A DNA stretch of 64,000 nt from Lachnospiraceae bacterium (GCA_017440575.1 JAFSGY010000090.1:1-64000), one strand, 5' to 3'. Positions 53,038 through 62,287 are shown, counted from the first letter of the stretch. Notes: generated by a model not told the origin, from the sequence alone. Made by a program: numbers and translations.

Positions 53038-54240
53038 ATGCACGATTCACTTCATATTCAAATGTTAGGTTCCTTTACCATTGAAAAAAACGGCAAATTT
53101 ATTCATGACTATAATAATAACTCACGCAAAATGTGGGTTCTTTTGGCATACCTTTTTTATTTTCATGAAAAAAGAATATCCTCTAGGGAGCTTTTCTCTG
53201 CTATATGGGAAAACGAGGAAAAAACCACCAATCCCACAAATGTATTAAAGGTACTTCTACACCGCTCCCGCAATATGTTGAATGAATTAGAGCCTGATCT
53301 TGGCAAACAGTTAGTTCTTTGCACCAAAGGCGAGTACCATTTGAATCCCTATACCCCACTTTCTCTTGATGTAGCAGAGTTCGAGCAGAAAATACATTCT
53401 GCTAAAAATGTTAAAAGTTCACAGAAAAAAATACAACTCTATGAAGAAGCAATTTCTCTTTATAAGGGAAATTTTCTTGAAAAATTTACAATGGAGACAT
53501 GGGTTATACCACTTTCTACCTACTATTACAATTTATATCTGGAAGCGGTACAGAAGCTGATTCAGCTATATGACGAAAACAGACAATCTGATGCTTTGAT
53601 TCAGATATGTCGTAAGGTCTGTGCCCGTGAAAAGTATCAGGAAAGCTTCTATGAATATCTGATAAAAGCTCTGATTCATACAGAGCAGTTTGAGGAAGCT
53701 ATTCATGTATATCAAGGCTTCCGCAAGACTCTTAATTCCGAGTACGGAATGCAACCCTCTTCCCATTTACAAACACTTTATCGTAAGGCAAGACAAGGTA
53801 TGCATGCTGATTTGGTCGATATTCAGAATATCCCAAAGCTTATGTATGAAGAAGACAGCCAAAAGGGTGCGCTCTTCTGCGAAATTGATATTTTTAAGCA
53901 GATTTATCAGTTCACCGCCCGAGGTATAGAGCGAAACCACAGCATTCTTCATCTTGTTCTAATTAATATAACGGATATCTATGACCAAATTTTAACCAAG
54001 CGCAGCTTGGCTACCATTGTGAATAATCTAAGATTATTTCTTTGTACCAAGCTTCGAAGCGGTGATATTATCTCTATGTGTAGTCCTTCACAGTTTATCC
54101 TGCTTCTCCCCAATGCCAATTTTGAAGATACCGAAAAAGTTATGAAGCGTCTTGAAACCAGCTTTTATAAGCAATATCCACATACTCCTGCCAAACTGAC
54201 CTATTACATACAGCCGGTTATGTCATATCGCCCAAAATAG
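53038..54240 (+). CDS. BTAD transcriptional regulator with degenerate GGDEF-like C-terminus
   Basis: A 400-residue regulator. A winged-helix DNA-binding domain (about 4-95, IQMLGSFTIEKNGKFI ... SRELFSAIWENE) is followed by a bacterial transcriptional activator domain of TPR-like helices (about 105-245, ending GMQPSSHLQTLYRKA). The last 130 residues read like a GGDEF fold. HLVLINITDIYDQI matches the first strand and helix, RSGD at 340-343 is in the place of the RxxD inhibitory site, then three residues and MCSPSQF where RYGGDEF would be, then ILLPNANFEDTEKVMKRLE. The cyclase site is lost and the c-di-GMP site kept, so it may be a c-di-GMP receptor. ATG after AGAGGA. Divergent from the giant surface gene, its likely target. 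Confidence 0.75.
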   Translation: MHDSLHIQMLGSFTIEKNGKFIHDYNNNSRKMWVLLAYLFYFHEKRISSRELFSAIWENEEKTTNPTNVLKVLLHRSRNMLNELEPDLGKQLVLCTKGEYHLNPYTPLSLDVAEFEQKIHSAKNVKSSQKKIQLYEEAISLYKGNFLEKFTMETWVIPLSTYYYNLYLEAVQKLIQLYDENRQSDALIQICRKVCAREKYQESFYEYLIKALIHTEQFEEAIHVYQGFRKTLNSEYGMQPSSHLQTLYRKARQGMHADLVDIQNIPKLMYEEDSQKGALFCEIDIFKQIYQFTARGIERNHSILHLVLINITDIYDQILTKRSLATIVNNLRLFLCTKLRSGDIISMCSPSQFILLLPNANFEDTEKVMKRLETSFYKQYPHTPAKLTYYIQPVMSYRPK

Positions 54241-54280
54241 AAAGACAAACGAAATCATTTTCATGAACTCGTTTGTCTTT
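54241..54280. terminator. Bidirectional terminator
   Basis: Perfect 12-bp arms AAAGACAAACGA and TCGTTTGTCTTT around a 16-base loop, with T and A runs. It lies directly after the BTAD gene and faces the popT gene. Confidence 0.85.
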
Positions 54281-54346
54281 TATTCCTTTTTGCTCCTATT
54301 AGCTACTGTGCGCCGATTATCATCCGGCTCTCTATTAAATCTATAC

Positions 54347-55159
54347 TTAAACCTCAAATCTTTGATTAAATCTATCTAATGCTAACGCTGCTATAACCCC
54401 TACAGCAAGACATATAATATTTACTACAAAACTCCCTACTGATTTCACAAAGCTGGTAAACGGAATAATCATAATGGTAGCGGCAATCACAATACCAATA
54501 ATTGCATGAAAAGCCACGGAATAATGATGTTCAAATAACGAATTAATCGCTCTTGATAAAAGAATTACCGTTGCCAAACCGCCAATTCCACCCGGTATCA
54601 GAATACTAAAATCCAAATGTCCGATTCCTGCAACAAAAGGCTCATAAAGCCCCAACGGCATAAGCAGTGTGGAAAAGCTCATTCCTGGCGCAATCACGCT
54701 TAATGCCAGACAAAAACCACAGAATACATACCATCCAAAATTTGGTGTAATCTCCACAGAGAAGACTTTCAAACATACTAATAAGATAAAAGTCACTGCC
54801 ATGGCAACATACATTGACACATAAGAATTCCTGTCTTTTCCCTGTTCTCCTGCCTCACGGAAAAGAGATGGCAGCATGCCTGTGATTAAGCCAATAAACA
54901 GACATACGGATGGCGCCGGATATCTCTCCAGCAAAACAGAAAGAATATTCGCAATACCCAAAAAACCTATTGCCCCTCCTATGATAACGGGAATCAGCTT
55001 CGGAACATGTGTCTCGAAGTTACGAAACGGATCTGCCAAAAGCTCCATAATGGTCTTATAGATGCCAAAGATAACGCAGAGAACTCCACCCGAAATACCG
55101 GGTAACACCGCTCCCAGTCCTATCAAAGAACCTTGTAATACTTTTATCAAAAATTTCAT
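54347..55159 (-). CDS. popT: Polyprenyl-phosphate transporter, DUF368 family
   Basis: A 270-residue membrane protein with about eight hydrophobic helices. The family signature is clear: GLGAVLPGISGGVLCVIFGIY near the start and its repeat SVIAPGMSFSTLLMPLGLYEP in the second half, two inverted copies of a re-entrant loop (both given in part). DUF368 proteins return undecaprenyl phosphate from the outer to the inner leaflet of the membrane for reuse in cell-wall synthesis. GGAGG precedes the ATG. It stands alone. Confidence 0.88.
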   Translation of the reverse strand: MKFLIKVLQGSLIGLGAVLPGISGGVLCVIFGIYKTIMELLADPFRNFETHVPKLIPVIIGGAIGFLGIANILSVLLERYPAPSVCLFIGLITGMLPSLFREAGEQGKDRNSYVSMYVAMAVTFILLVCLKVFSVEITPNFGWYVFCGFCLALSVIAPGMSFSTLLMPLGLYEPFVAGIGHLDFSILIPGGIGGLATVILLSRAINSLFEHHYSVAFHAIIGIVIAATIMIIPFTSFVKSVGSFVVNIICLAVGVIAALALDRFNQRFEV

Positions 55160-55290
55160 GCTTCATACCTCCGCAATCTCTCAAACAAAATTGTTGCCAT
55201 TCTATCAAAGGTATGTTTTTTTGTCTATGAATATTCCAAATGCTTTGCTATTTCTTAACCATAACACCTACCAACTAAGTCCAATAACAC

Positions 55291-55725
55291 TTATAAATAT
55301 GGTCGCAAATCCTTTCTTAACAGCTCCTCAATATCAATCAGCTTATGACAAAGCTCTTTTGACTTCTCATCTGCTGCCTGATACTGATTCAGATAGCGGT
55401 ATAATGACTTTACACCCATATCACATCCATCGGTAATCAGGTCTGCTACAGTTGCATCGCTGTTATCCATATACATTTTCATATTGGTTTTCATCCATGA
55501 CATGCCCTTTGCCATACTACTAGGTTCTTTTTCTTCTTTTCCCATCTCACTAAGCATGGTGTCAATTTCGCGCTCTAGCTCTTTATGATGAGCCTTACTT
55601 TCCTGCAATAAAGATTTGAGCTTTTCATCGGCTACTTTCTCAAGTACCTCATCAATCGAAGCGATTCCCATCTTAGTTCCTGCATCACACTCTTTTAACA
55701 GTCTGATTGTATCCTTATTCTCCAT
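55291..55725 (-). CDS. Small helical protein, possibly ferritin-like four-helix bundle
   Basis: A 144-residue all-helical protein that I do not recognise with certainty. The heptad-like helices, with ESKAHHKELEREID and the long Met-rich stretch GMSWMKTNMKMYMDNSD, suggest a four-helix bundle of the DUF2383/ferritin-like type, but the metal ligands are incomplete. The start is the ATG just after GAGGGATATTTTT. That ribosome site lies in the 3' arm of a perfect 16-bp hairpin (55730-55779), so translation or transcription should be controlled there. It follows the rRNA methyltransferase gene on the same strand. Confidence 0.6.
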   Translation of the reverse strand: MENKDTIRLLKECDAGTKMGIASIDEVLEKVADEKLKSLLQESKAHHKELEREIDTMLSEMGKEEKEPSSMAKGMSWMKTNMKMYMDNSDATVADLITDGCDMGVKSLYRYLNQYQAADEKSKELCHKLIDIEELLRKDLRPYL

Positions 55726-55729
55726 AAAA

Positions 55730-55779
55730 ATATCCCTCACATTTGTTTTTTTATTTAGTATTCCAAATGTGAGGGATAT
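55730..55779 (-). promoter_or_regulatory. 16-bp hairpin hiding the ribosome site of the next gene
   Basis: Arms 55764-55779 and 55730-55745 are perfectly complementary over 16 bp with an 18-base A/T-rich loop. The 3' arm holds GAGGGAT, the ribosome site of the small helical protein, and is followed by UUUU and the ATG. As drawn it is both a terminator for the methyltransferase gene and a lock on the next gene's translation. Confidence 0.75.
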
Positions 55780-55793
55780 TATTCTATTTTTTC

Positions 55794-57290
55794 CTACCCA
55801 TATATACATCCGCAATCCGGAATCTCTTCCTCGCGGTAGGATATTTTTTTCTTTCCTTCCTTTACTAAAAGTACGGCATTTTCCACATGCACAGTATGCC
55901 CGAACTGGTCCACAGGTCTTACCTTTTTCAGTTCATAGCCATTGGCGCACAGATACTTCAAGTCTCTTGCCAGTGTCGCACTGTCGCAGCTTACATAAAC
56001 GATACGCTTTGGTGCCATTTTAACCATCGTTTCCAGACAAGCTTCGTCACAACCCTTTCTTGGTGGGTCTACACAGATAACATCAGCAAAAATATGCTCT
56101 GTTTCATATAGATGCGGAAGTACTTCCTCTGCCTTACCAACATAGAAGGAAGCATTTTCAATATGATTGCGCTTTGCATTCTCTCTAGCATCGAGGATTG
56201 CCTGCTCTACAATTTCCACACCATAGACCTGTTTCGCACGCTGTGCCATAAAAAGGCTGATGGTTCCAATACCACAATACAAATCCCATACCATTTCTTC
56301 GCCTGTCAGTCCTGCATATTCCAGTGCAAGGCTGTAAAGCTTCTCAGTCTGAATTGGATTCACCTGATAAAAGGACAATGGTGAAATCGCAAAGGTAATG
56401 CCCTCTCTATTACTGTCCGCAAGGGTATCCTTTCCGGCCTCTATCTCTTCCATGGTTCTTGGATGAATCACATCTGAAATCGTACTTTCACCCCAGAGTA
56501 CACGGTTCTCTCTGCCCATAATGACATTCGTATTTTCCGTATTGGTATTGATATAGATACTGGTAACACCTTTTATCGCTTTCAGTGCTTCTATCAGCTT
56601 TTCTTCTGCCGGAAGTGCATTGCCATTTACGATAAGACAGACCATAATCTCTCCACTGGTAAAGCCCTTGCGAATCAAAATATGGCGCACCAGTCCTTGT
56701 CCTGTCTTTTCATCGTATGCACTGACTTTGTTCTCACGCATATAATCTAAAACTGCCTCTAATATCTGCTGATTCTCTTTTACACCAAGTGCACAATCGG
56801 TATTTGCGATAATATCATGCGTTCTTCCTGCATAAAAGCCGGTAATCAGGTTCCCTTCTTTATCCGTTCCAACCGGGAACTGCGCCTTATTACGGTAATG
56901 ATACGGGGTCTCCATTCCAACAATCGGCTCCATTACGCTATCCAGTAATTCACTGGAAAAACCACCAATGCGTAACAAATGATTTCTGACCTTATTTTCC
57001 TTAAATGCCAACTGCGCCTTATAATCAAGCGCCTGTATCTGACAGCCTCCACATTGCTTATGATATGCACAGACAGGCTCCACACGCTCCTTAGATGGTG
57101 TTGTAACGCGAATGAGTCTTGCATAGGCATAGTTCTTCTTCGCTTTCATGACCTTTGCCTCTACGACATCACCAATTACAGCATCCTTTATAAAAAAAGT
57201 AAAACCGTCCAGCTTCCCGATTCCCTCGCCATCGGTTCCCATATCTTCAATTGTGACCGTAATCATATCATTTTTTGCATAATCTGCCAT
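55794..57290 (-). CDS. rlmD: 23S rRNA (uracil-5-)-methyltransferase, RlmD/RlmCD type
   Basis: A 498-residue RNA methyltransferase of the TrmA/RumA family. A TRAM domain opens the protein (ITVTIEDMGTDGEGIGKLDG, in part), then Fe-S cysteines (PVCAYHKQCGGCQIQ), SAM motifs (VWDLYCGIGTISLFMA), DPPRKGCDE, and the catalytic cysteine in VYVSCDSATLARDL. It methylates uracil C5, most likely in 23S rRNA. Two starts four codons apart are possible; the second is used because GAAAGG lies only two bases from the first, though 14 from the second. A further cysteine pair near the end (PDCGCIYG) is unusual. Confidence 0.9.
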   Translation of the reverse strand: MADYAKNDMITVTIEDMGTDGEGIGKLDGFTFFIKDAVIGDVVEAKVMKAKKNYAYARLIRVTTPSKERVEPVCAYHKQCGGCQIQALDYKAQLAFKENKVRNHLLRIGGFSSELLDSVMEPIVGMETPYHYRNKAQFPVGTDKEGNLITGFYAGRTHDIIANTDCALGVKENQQILEAVLDYMRENKVSAYDEKTGQGLVRHILIRKGFTSGEIMVCLIVNGNALPAEEKLIEALKAIKGVTSIYINTNTENTNVIMGRENRVLWGESTISDVIHPRTMEEIEAGKDTLADSNREGITFAISPLSFYQVNPIQTEKLYSLALEYAGLTGEEMVWDLYCGIGTISLFMAQRAKQVYGVEIVEQAILDARENAKRNHIENASFYVGKAEEVLPHLYETEHIFADVICVDPPRKGCDEACLETMVKMAPKRIVYVSCDSATLARDLKYLCANGYELKKVRPVDQFGHTVHVENAVLLVKEGKKKISYREEEIPDCGCIYG

Positions 57291-57317
57291 GTCTATAACC
57301 ATGCCCTTTCAAAAATC

Positions 57318-57344
57318 GTAATTATTCAGTACCTGAATAGTTAC
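57318..57344 (-). terminator. Hairpin between yhaM and the rRNA methyltransferase gene
   Basis: Twelve-base arms with one wobble (57318-57329 and 57333-57344), a 3-base loop, followed on the minus strand by GATTTTTG. Probably a weak terminator in a loosely coupled operon. Confidence 0.6.
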
Positions 57345-57353
57345 TCAAAATCT

Positions 57354-58295
57354 CTAAATAACAGAACCTCTTAAATTCGATTCAAAGAAACGATTGAATC
57401 CAAGCCATCCTGTTTCCTGTGTAGACTCCAAAAGCTCTGTAAAGGTCTCCATCTTTGCATCGGTATTGTCTGCATAGGTTAAGGCTACTGCTTCGATAAT
57501 CGCCGGTTTCTTTGGAGAACCAAACTCTAATTCACCATGATGTGAGAGAATACAATGCTTAAGCTCCATAGCAAGCATTGGTGGGAATCCCGGAATCTCT
57601 CTTACCTTTTCACTAATCATCTCGGATCCCATTACAATATGTCCTAAGAATTGTCCTTCGTCTGTATAGTCATTTACCGGAAATGCGCTGATTTCCCTTA
57701 TTTTTCCCATATCATGACAGATTGCTGCGGTTAACAGCAAATCTCTCTTTAAAATCGGATAAGCGATGCAATAATAATCGCAGAGCTTTGTTACACTTAA
57801 GGTATGCTCTAGCAAACCGCCAATAAAGCCATGATGCACTGTCTTTGCAGCAGAAGACTTCTTAAAAGCCTGCACGAAAGCTGTATCCTTTACGAAAAAG
57901 GCCTCCAACAGCTGCTTTAAATAAGTATTTTCAATGCTTCCAATAATCTTTAACAGCTCTGCATACATTTCTTCTATATTTTTCTTGCTGACAGGCATGT
58001 ACTCGCCCTCATTGTACTCGCCCTCCTGACAAAGACGTACTCGCTTTACATTTACCTGTAACGCACCGTTAAAGCTTGTTACATCACCATATACCTCTAT
58101 GTAATCACAGGCATCAAAGTCTGCAATTCCCGGATTATTCGGATCCCAGATTTTTGCATCAATTGTACCTGTCTTATCCTGTAAAATAACATTGTCATAA
58201 GACTTTCCATTCTTCGTTACCGCAGAGCTCTTGAACTTACAAAAATAAATGTCAAATACTCTGTCTCCATCTTTATAATCTTTAATATACTTCAT
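57354..58295 (-). CDS. yhaM: 3'-5' exoribonuclease, YhaM family
   Basis: A 313-residue nuclease. An OB-fold lies in the first 110 residues (VILQDKTGTIDAKIWD), and an HD domain has HTLSVTKLC, the metal-binding ICHDMGKI and a later HHGELEFGSPKKP. In Bacillus subtilis YhaM trims RNA and single-stranded DNA from the 3' end. GAAAGG lies before the ATG. It is in line with the rRNA methyltransferase gene downstream. Confidence 0.9.
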   Translation of the reverse strand: MKYIKDYKDGDRVFDIYFCKFKSSAVTKNGKSYDNVILQDKTGTIDAKIWDPNNPGIADFDACDYIEVYGDVTSFNGALQVNVKRVRLCQEGEYNEGEYMPVSKKNIEEMYAELLKIIGSIENTYLKQLLEAFFVKDTAFVQAFKKSSAAKTVHHGFIGGLLEHTLSVTKLCDYYCIAYPILKRDLLLTAAICHDMGKIREISAFPVNDYTDEGQFLGHIVMGSEMISEKVREIPGFPPMLAMELKHCILSHHGELEFGSPKKPAIIEAVALTYADNTDAKMETFTELLESTQETGWLGFNRFFESNLRGSVI

Positions 58296-58314
58296 GTTCT
58301 ATCCTATCCTTTCT

Positions 58315-58375
58315 AAAATTTGTGTCTAACACAAATTTTCTATGTGAAAAATCTTCCGTTTATGGATTTTTCACA
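58315..58375 (-). terminator. Two hairpins after the HtrA-like gene
   Basis: TGTGAAAAATC with GATTTTTCACA (58343-58353 and 58365-58375), then AAAATTTGTGT with ACACAAATTTT (58315-58325 and 58329-58339). A double terminator between the HtrA-like gene and yhaM. Confidence 0.75.
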
Positions 58376-58377
58376 TT

Positions 58378-59742
58378 CTACTCCCTAGCCTGTAGCTCTA
58401 CTACAAACTCCATTTCTTCATACTCTTCCTGTGCAGAACGAAGCACGGTTATTGTTATTTCCCTATTAGCTGAATATCCACGAATTGCGTTCATATAATC
58501 AGCTGCCGTGTTAATCTCTTTATCTCCTACACGAATCAAAATATCGCCCTTCTGGATTCCTTTTTTCATGGCAGGCGAATTCATATCCATATTTGAAATA
58601 TATGCTCCCTTAGGCAAACCAAGCTCCAGCCTTGCATCCGATGAAATATCCTGCACATACAATCCTGCATATGGTACATCCGCACCATTAGAGAGCTTGG
58701 TAATCATACCTTTCAGCTCTGTAATGCCGATTGCTGATACCAAATTAGCAGTATCTTCATTATTGTGCGTATTATCAAGCATTCCCAAAACTCTTCCTTC
58801 CATATTTACAAGAATACCCGTCGGGTTCTTACTTCCATAAATATCCGTCGTAATCAACTTGTACTGATTATCTGCCAGAGTAATAATATTTCCCATGGAA
58901 GTAATCATTCCATAGGACACACTATCCTTGTAGCCAAAAATATTTCCAACCGCCATAACCGGTATTCCTTGAAGTCCCACATCATTGGAACTTGCAAGCT
59001 TTGCCACCGAAACATCCTTCAAAACATTCGAGGACAAATACTTTAGCTCCACCGCAATCACAGCAAGGTCTGTATTTACATCATATTTTTTAATACTTCC
59101 CTCTGCTATTGTGCCATTAAAAAAAGTCACATGTATACTTTCAGCACCCTTTAACGGCGAACGTTTTGTAAGAATAAGAAGTTCACGGTTATTATTCGCT
59201 ATAACCACTCCCGCAATCGTTCCTTCGCTCTCATAAGGATTATTGAACCAGTCCACATCTGATTTCACACCCGTCACAGTCACCATACTGGTAGCAACCT
59301 CTTGATACAACTCTCGTATGCTCTGGTACATATCCTCATAGCCCGCAATCAGATTTTCTTCCTCATTCTCTTCCGTACTTGATTCTTGAGGCGTATCTAC
59401 TAACGCTACATTCTCACTACTTGACACACTCTCTTCACTCTCCGTCTCTTCTTGTGTTGTCTCATCCTCTGTAAGCATATCCTCTGGTCGCATTTCGTCC
59501 TTTTCCTGAGGAAATGTTACAACAATAGGTTCCTCCTCTGGGTATAACCAGTTATTCAACACCGGTTCCAATAATAAAAAGGTCAAACATGCAATTAATC
59601 CAAACAACAGAGCTAACGATGCTGTAATAATCGTTCTTTGTATCAGCTTCTTCTTATTGATTGGTCTTTCCTTTATCTTCTCTTGTAGGAACTCAAAATC
59701 ACTTGCCTGTGACGGCTCGTTTCTATCCTGATTTTCCTTCAT
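58378..59742 (-). CDS. HtrA-like membrane protein with inactive protease site and PDZ domain
   Basis: A 454-residue protein. A cytoplasmic N-terminus, one membrane helix (about 33-58), and an acidic Glu/Ser/Thr linker (about 65-130) precede a trypsin-like fold (about 140-335) and a PDZ domain (about 345-450, AYISNMDMNSPAMKKGIQKGD). The layout is that of HtrA/DegP, but the catalytic residues are gone. Where TNxHV should be there is LILTKRSP with no His; TDLAVIAV keeps the Asp; GNSGGP is replaced by YGSKNPTG. It may therefore be a non-catalytic scaffold or sensor. The start is the ATG after AAAGGTG. Divergent from mutS2. Confidence 0.82.
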   Translation of the reverse strand: MKENQDRNEPSQASDFEFLQEKIKERPINKKKLIQRTIITASLALLFGLIACLTFLLLEPVLNNWLYPEEEPIVVTFPQEKDEMRPEDMLTEDETTQEETESEESVSSSENVALVDTPQESSTEENEEENLIAGYEDMYQSIRELYQEVATSMVTVTGVKSDVDWFNNPYESEGTIAGVVIANNNRELLILTKRSPLKGAESIHVTFFNGTIAEGSIKKYDVNTDLAVIAVELKYLSSNVLKDVSVAKLASSNDVGLQGIPVMAVGNIFGYKDSVSYGMITSMGNIITLADNQYKLITTDIYGSKNPTGILVNMEGRVLGMLDNTHNNEDTANLVSAIGITELKGMITKLSNGADVPYAGLYVQDISSDARLELGLPKGAYISNMDMNSPAMKKGIQKGDILIRVGDKEINTAADYMNAIRGYSANREITITVLRSAQEEYEEMEFVVELQARE

Positions 59743-59896
59743 GCTATTTTCACACCTTTCCAGTTCAGATATCAAATCATCATCACATTAGTATATCCGA
59801 TACATTATTTAAAGTAAAGGAAGATGTGGAGTTTTCCGTATTTTCATGTTATGATATACAAAGCAATAAGCATGTTTTTCGAAAGGATTTCTATAT
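59743..59896. promoter_or_regulatory. Divergent promoter region of the HtrA-like gene and mutS2
   Basis: A 154-bp AT-rich gap between two divergent genes. A TATGAT-like -10 lies near 59850 for mutS2. No operator-like repeat is seen. Confidence 0.4.
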
Positions 59897-62287
59897 ATGA
59901 ATGAAAAAGCGTTACGAATCTTAGAATATCAGAAAATCATTCAACTTTTAACCGATAAAGCAAGCTCTGTACCTGGAAAGGAGCTTTGTCAGAAATTAAT
60001 GCCTATGACTGTTCTTGCAGACATCGAGGAAGCACAGCAGCAGACTGCTGATGCCTTTAGCCGTCTTGTGAAGGGCGGAAGAATTGGCTTTAGTGGCAAC
60101 AAGGATATCAGCTTCAGCATCAAATCATTAGATATTGGAAGTAGTCTCTCTGCACCGGAATTATTAAAAATTGCTGCCTCTCTTGCCTGTGCAACTAAGG
60201 CAAAGGCTTTTGCAAGAGGAGAGCGTGATGAGGAAATTACAGATAGCCTAGAGCCTCTTTTCAATATTTTAGAGCCACTGACTCCATTACAAAATGAAAT
60301 CAACCGCTGTCTTATTTCTGAAGAAGAGGTTGCTGATGATGCAAGCTCTACATTAAAACATATCCGTAGAAGTATTCAGCAGACAAATGACAAGATACAT
60401 TCCCAGTTAAACAGCATGGTAAACAGCAGTTATCGTACCTATTTACAAGATGCGGTTATTACTATGCGTAATAACCGCTACTGTATTCCTGTTAAGGCAG
60501 AGCACAAGGGAAACGTTCCGGGTATGGTACATGACCAGTCCTCTACTGGCTCTACCCTTTTCATTGAGCCTGCCGCTATTGTAAATCTCAATAATCAGTT
60601 GAAGGAGCTTGCGCTTCAGGAGCAGGATGAAATCGAAGTTATTCTTGCCACGTTAAGTGCACAGGCGGGCGAGCATACCGAAGAGCTGATGCAAAACTTC
60701 AAGATATTAACACAGCTTGACTTTATCTTTGCAAGAGCCTCTCTTGCGATTGACATGAATGCTTCCAGACCATTATTTAATACAAAGCACTATATTCATA
60801 TCCGCAAGGGACGTCATCCATTACTGGATAAGAAAAAGGTGGTTCCAATTGATATTATGCTCGGTCGTGATTTCGATTTATTAGTCGTTACCGGTCCTAA
60901 TACCGGTGGTAAAACCGTATCCTTAAAGACCGTTGGTCTTTTTACCCTCATGGGACAGGCAGGGCTTCATATTCCTGCATTAGACCGCTCTGAATTAGCA
61001 GTTTTCCGTGAGGTCTATGCAGATATTGGTGATGAGCAGAGTATCGAACAGAACCTTTCTACCTTCTCAGCCCATATGACAAATACCATTTCGATTTTAG
61101 AGCATGCAGACGAGGACTCCTTATGTCTCTTCGACGAGCTTGGTGCAGGAACGGACCCGACAGAAGGTGCTGCACTTGCCATCGCTATCTTAAAGCATCT
61201 GCATGACAGGGGAATCCGTACGATGGCAACCACTCATTACAGTGAATTAAAGGTATTTGCATTATCCACTCCTTATGTAGAAAATGCATGCTGTGAATTT
61301 GATGTTGAAACGCTTCGTCCAACCTACCGTCTGTTAATCGGCATTCCAGGAAAGAGTAATGCCTTTGCCATTTCCTCTAAACTAGGACTTTCCGATGAGA
61401 TTATTAACTCGGCAAAAGAGCATATCAGCGAAGAGGACGAGAGCTTTGAAGACTTACTTGCCGACTTAGAGGCAAGCCGCAAGACGATAGAAGCAGAACG
61501 TGCAGAAATCGCAAGCTACAAGGCTGAAATCAGCTCCTTAAAGGATAAACTGACTCAAAAGCAGGAGCGTCTGGATTCCCAGAAGGAGCGTATTCTTCGC
61601 GAAGCAAATGAAGAGGCACGTAATATCTTGCAGGAAGCCAAAGATGTGGCAGATGAAACCATTCGTAACTTCCAGAAATACAATTCCAACACCTCTATGA
61701 AGGATATGGAAAAGGCAAGAACCAAGGTTCGTGATAAAATCAGCGAGAAGAATTCCAAACTGACTCAGACCTCACAACAGCCTACTCACAAGATTCTAAA
61801 GGCTACACAGATTAAACCGGGCGATATGGTAAAGGTTGTTTCTATGGGCTTAAAGGGAACCGTTTCCTCCAAGCCGGATGCTAAGGGTGACCTCTTTGTA
61901 CAGTGTGGTATTATCCGTTCCAAGGTTAACTTACGCGACCTTGTATTAATCAATGAAGATGCCCTGACACCGACCCCAAAGTCAAAATATACCGCATCGA
62001 CACGCAGCTCAGGAAGCAAAATCGGTGCCGCCAAAACAAAGTCCTTCTCTATGGAGATTAATTTGCTTGGAAGAACCGTTGATGAAGCCATTGCGGAATT
62101 GGATAAATACCTTGATGACGCATATCTGTCTCATGCACCAAGTGTGCGAATCGTACATGGAAAGGGCACCGGTGCATTACGTGCCGCTGTACAGAGACAC
62201 TTAAGGAGCATTTCCTATGTCAAGTCTTTCCATCTTGGAGAGTTTGGTGAAGGTGATGCCGGAGTTACCATTGCAGAATTTAAATAA
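59897..62287 (+). CDS. mutS2: Endonuclease MutS2
   Basis: A 796-residue MutS2 protein. There is no mismatch-recognition domain; a core and clamp region (about 1-300) precede the ATPase with Walker A VTGPNTGGKT and Walker B LCLFDELGAGTDPTEGAA (in part). A long coiled coil (about 520-620), a KOW-like segment (IKPGDMVKVVSMGLKG), and a C-terminal Smr nuclease domain (INLLGRTVDEAI ... VRIVHGKGTGALR) complete it. In Bacillus MutS2 splits collided ribosomes; in other species it suppresses recombination. CGAAAGG precedes the ATG. Confidence 0.94.
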   Translation: MNEKALRILEYQKIIQLLTDKASSVPGKELCQKLMPMTVLADIEEAQQQTADAFSRLVKGGRIGFSGNKDISFSIKSLDIGSSLSAPELLKIAASLACATKAKAFARGERDEEITDSLEPLFNILEPLTPLQNEINRCLISEEEVADDASSTLKHIRRSIQQTNDKIHSQLNSMVNSSYRTYLQDAVITMRNNRYCIPVKAEHKGNVPGMVHDQSSTGSTLFIEPAAIVNLNNQLKELALQEQDEIEVILATLSAQAGEHTEELMQNFKILTQLDFIFARASLAIDMNASRPLFNTKHYIHIRKGRHPLLDKKKVVPIDIMLGRDFDLLVVTGPNTGGKTVSLKTVGLFTLMGQAGLHIPALDRSELAVFREVYADIGDEQSIEQNLSTFSAHMTNTISILEHADEDSLCLFDELGAGTDPTEGAALAIAILKHLHDRGIRTMATTHYSELKVFALSTPYVENACCEFDVETLRPTYRLLIGIPGKSNAFAISSKLGLSDEIINSAKEHISEEDESFEDLLADLEASRKTIEAERAEIASYKAEISSLKDKLTQKQERLDSQKERILREANEEARNILQEAKDVADETIRNFQKYNSNTSMKDMEKARTKVRDKISEKNSKLTQTSQQPTHKILKATQIKPGDMVKVVSMGLKGTVSSKPDAKGDLFVQCGIIRSKVNLRDLVLINEDALTPTPKSKYTASTRSSGSKIGAAKTKSFSMEINLLGRTVDEAIAELDKYLDDAYLSHAPSVRIVHGKGTGALRAAVQRHLRSISYVKSFHLGEFGEGDAGVTIAEFK

